DNA from: Chryseobacterium sp. MA9 | Lineage (GTDB): Bacteria; Bacteroidota; Bacteroidia; Flavobacteriales; Weeksellaceae | Assembly: GCF_024399315.1 (NCBI RefSeq) | Contig: NZ_CP075170.1 | Coordinates: 2,604,001 to 2,668,000 of the forward strand | DNA: 64,000 nt | Reading direction: 5' to 3' | Shown: positions 62,490 to 64,000 of the stretch, in pieces | How the letters are laid out: the number at the start of each line of letters is the position of its first letter | How positions within the stretch are numbered: the stretch's first letter is position 1 | Notes under the pieces: generated by a model | Seen by the model: the letters and a program-made list of their open reading frames with translations, nothing else | What the model was told of the DNA's origin: nothing | Database searches by the model: none | Made by a program: the position numbers and the translations under genes

Positions 62490-64000
62490 TTATTTCTTCT
62501 TATTTCTTTGCTGTTCCTGAGTTTTTTGCTGCTCCTGAGCTTTTTCCATCATTTCTCTCATTCTCTTCTGGAACTTACCTTCTGCTTTCGGTTTCTCCTT
62601 ATTAGACTGAATCTGAGCGTGAATTTTCTTTTCATCCAGAATCACGTATTTAATAACAAGGATAATTAAGATGTTAATCGCATTCGATACAAAATAATAC
62701 CAAGAAAGACCTGAAGCTGAAGTATTAAGGAAGAATAGGAACGTAATCGGGAAGATATACATTAAAACCTTCATATTTGGCATTCCTTCCTGCTGAGGCT
62801 GCTGCATATTCCCGGAAGTCATCACAGTATATATCAAGATAACAACAGTACATGCCAATGCAAAAATACTCAAGTGATCTCCAAGGAAAGGAACTTTAAA
62901 TGGAAGCTTGATCAAATCATCATAAGCGGTCAAATCCTTTGCAAACCAGAATCCTTGCCCTCTAAGGTCAATAAAGTTCGGGAAGAAACGGAACAACGCA
63001 TAGAAGATAGGAATCTGCACCAATGCCGGTAAACATCCCGCCATCTGATTCACTCCAGCTTTTCTATAGATCTCCATCGTAGCCTGCTGTTTCTTCATTG
63101 GATCAGCATCCTTGAATTTAGCATTTGCTTCATCAATTTCCGGACGAATCACCTTCATCATCGCACTCAATTTATGCTGCTTATACATAATTGGCGACAG
63201 GATTAACTTAACAATGATTGTCATTACAAAAATTACCCAACCTGCAGATAACCCCCAAGCAGCAATAATACCATATAACCACATGAAGAAGTAACGGTTC
63301 ATCGCTCCGATAAATGACCACCCCAACGGAAGAATTTCATCAAAGTTTTTATCATAAGATTTAAGCAATGGTAAATCCAATGGCATGAAGTACCAAGTGA
63401 AATCCTGGTTCAGCTCACTTCCGGTCATCTGAACAAAACCTTCATAGTTTAATTTCTTCAAATATTCTCCTTCTTCAACATTCTCCTGATTTCCTTTACT
63501 GTGAGTAAATCCGTTTTTAGCTTCAATCACAGAAGTGAAAAACTGCTGCTTTACCCCAATCCAGTTAAGGGTTTCCTTATCCTCCTCCATTGTCGTTCTT
63601 CCATCATAATCATAGTCTTTATAATTATTGAAAGCATAAGAGAATTCTGAGTGAGACTGTTCCTGAGCTCTACCTTTTTCTAGGTTTCTTACATTATAAT
63701 CCCAGATGAAATCTGCTTTGTTGTCTGAAGTAATTTTTGAAAGCCCCTGAGTTCTCACTTTAAAATCAAGAGTGTATTTAGGAAGTAGTGTGTAAATAAA
63801 CTGAATTACAGCACCATTGTAATCTGCAGTTAAGGTTACTGCATTTCCATTAACAGTAGGTGAGAAAACTAAATCTTTAGTATTAATAACCTTTCCTGTT
63901 TTATCTTTAAACTGAAAACCGTAGTTTGAGTTATTTTTATTGATCAGATAAAGTGGTTGATCTGCATTATCTGTTTTGTGGTTGTAAGCTTTATACTTTA
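62490..64000 (-). CDS. yidC: Membrane protein insertase YidC (3' part, gene runs off the window)
   Basis: The frame stays open from the stop at 62490 to the window edge, about 503 residues, so the start lies beyond 64000. The visible N-terminal part is the periplasmic domain (ADQPLYLINKNNSNYGFQFK, TKDLVFSPTVNGNAVTL). The C-terminal half is the conserved insertase core: WGLSAGWVIFVMTIIVKLIL, then MYKQHKLSAMMKVIRPEIDE, KAGVNQMAGCLPALVQIPIF with RFFPNFIDLRG, and a final helix pair. A basic tail rich in Gln and Lys (QEQQKTQEQQRNKKK) follows. YidC inserts proteins into the inner membrane alone or with Sec. A GTG at 63756-63758 is not the true start, because domain sequence continues upstream. Confidence 0.96.
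   Translation of the reverse strand, partial: KYKAYNHKTDNADQPLYLINKNNSNYGFQFKDKTGKVINTKDLVFSPTVNGNAVTLTADYNGAVIQFIYTLLPKYTLDFKVRTQGLSKITSDNKADFIWDYNVRNLEKGRAQEQSHSEFSYAFNNYKDYDYDGRTTMEEDKETLNWIGVKQQFFTSVIEAKNGFTHSKGNQENVEEGEYLKKLNYEGFVQMTGSELNQDFTWYFMPLDLPLLKSYDKNFDEILPLGWSFIGAMNRYFFMWLYGIIAAWGLSAGWVIFVMTIIVKLILSPIMYKQHKLSAMMKVIRPEIDEANAKFKDADPMKKQQATMEIYRKAGVNQMAGCLPALVQIPIFYALFRFFPNFIDLRGQGFWFAKDLTAYDDLIKLPFKVPFLGDHLSIFALACTVVILIYTVMTSGNMQQPQQEGMPNMKVLMYIFPITFLFFLNTSASGLSWYYFVSNAINILIILVIKYVILDEKKIHAQIQSNKEKPKAEGKFQKRMREMMEKAQEQQKTQEQQRNKKK

Overview
The window looks like a chromosomal segment of a low-GC member of the Bacteroidota, most likely Flavobacteriia/Weeksellaceae and Chryseobacterium-like. 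This rests on several things: SusC/SusD pairs, a T9SS C-terminal sorting domain, a fused CcoN-CcoO oxidase, a TamL-type lipoprotein, no evident Shine-Dalgarno sequences, and promoters of the Bacteroidota form TTTG-N19-TAnnTTTG. The species is inferred from gene content only.

Layout. 1-5500 is ordinary chromosome: an alkyltransferase-like protein, a small conserved protein, a deoxyhypusine-synthase-family enzyme, a GreA/GreB-type protein, an outer-membrane beta-barrel, ArfB and MenE. Two tandem tRNA-Gln(TTG) genes follow (5516-5586 and 5817-5887), each with its own promoter. The second tRNA is the insertion site of a roughly 21.7-kb integrative element. Its ends are a 17-bp direct repeat of the tRNA 3' end (5874-5890 and 27613-27629), and a tyrosine integrase lies just inside the right end. 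From left to right the element carries ArdA antirestriction, 1 kb of non-coding DNA with repeated AACTGTC/GACAGTT words, an operon of RHS and T9SS proteins with an unidentified toxin-like tail and a probable membrane immunity protein, two small secreted proteins, a possible structured RNA, a defence-like island (TIR-TPR protein, caspase-like protease, a 5'-truncated AbiH remnant and an unrecognised 233-aa protein), and then a replication/excision module (VirE N-terminal primase-like protein, excisionase-like HTH protein, an unknown 319-aa protein, integrase). No relaxase or conjugation genes are visible, so it is probably mobilised by other elements or moves only by integration and excision.

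Right of the element (27630-37000) are a broken TPR-LuxR regulator gene whose internal segment reads on the opposite strand, an HdeD-family protein, an amino-acid permease, a secreted C1q-like protein and an overlapping two-component pair (propeller/Y_Y_Y histidine kinase and LuxR-type regulator). From 37000 to 49400 come a small XRE regulator, the cbb3 oxidase genes ccoNO and ccoP, and an envelope operon of TamB, TamL-type BamA-family lipoprotein and YihY. 49400-61300 holds argS, a lipocalin-like lipoprotein and two SusC/SusD operons. Their promoters share a palindrome over the -7 box and a second inverted repeat at exactly the same distance upstream. The window closes with rnhB and the 3' part of yidC.

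The most unusual material is the TIR-TPR/caspase-like pair with its flanking unknown genes, the RHS/T9SS operon with a novel C-terminal tail, the possible multibranched RNA at 18219-18352, the TPR-LuxR gene with an inverted internal segment, and the phased operator pair shared by the two susC promoters. All family names come from reading motifs by eye; no database search was run.
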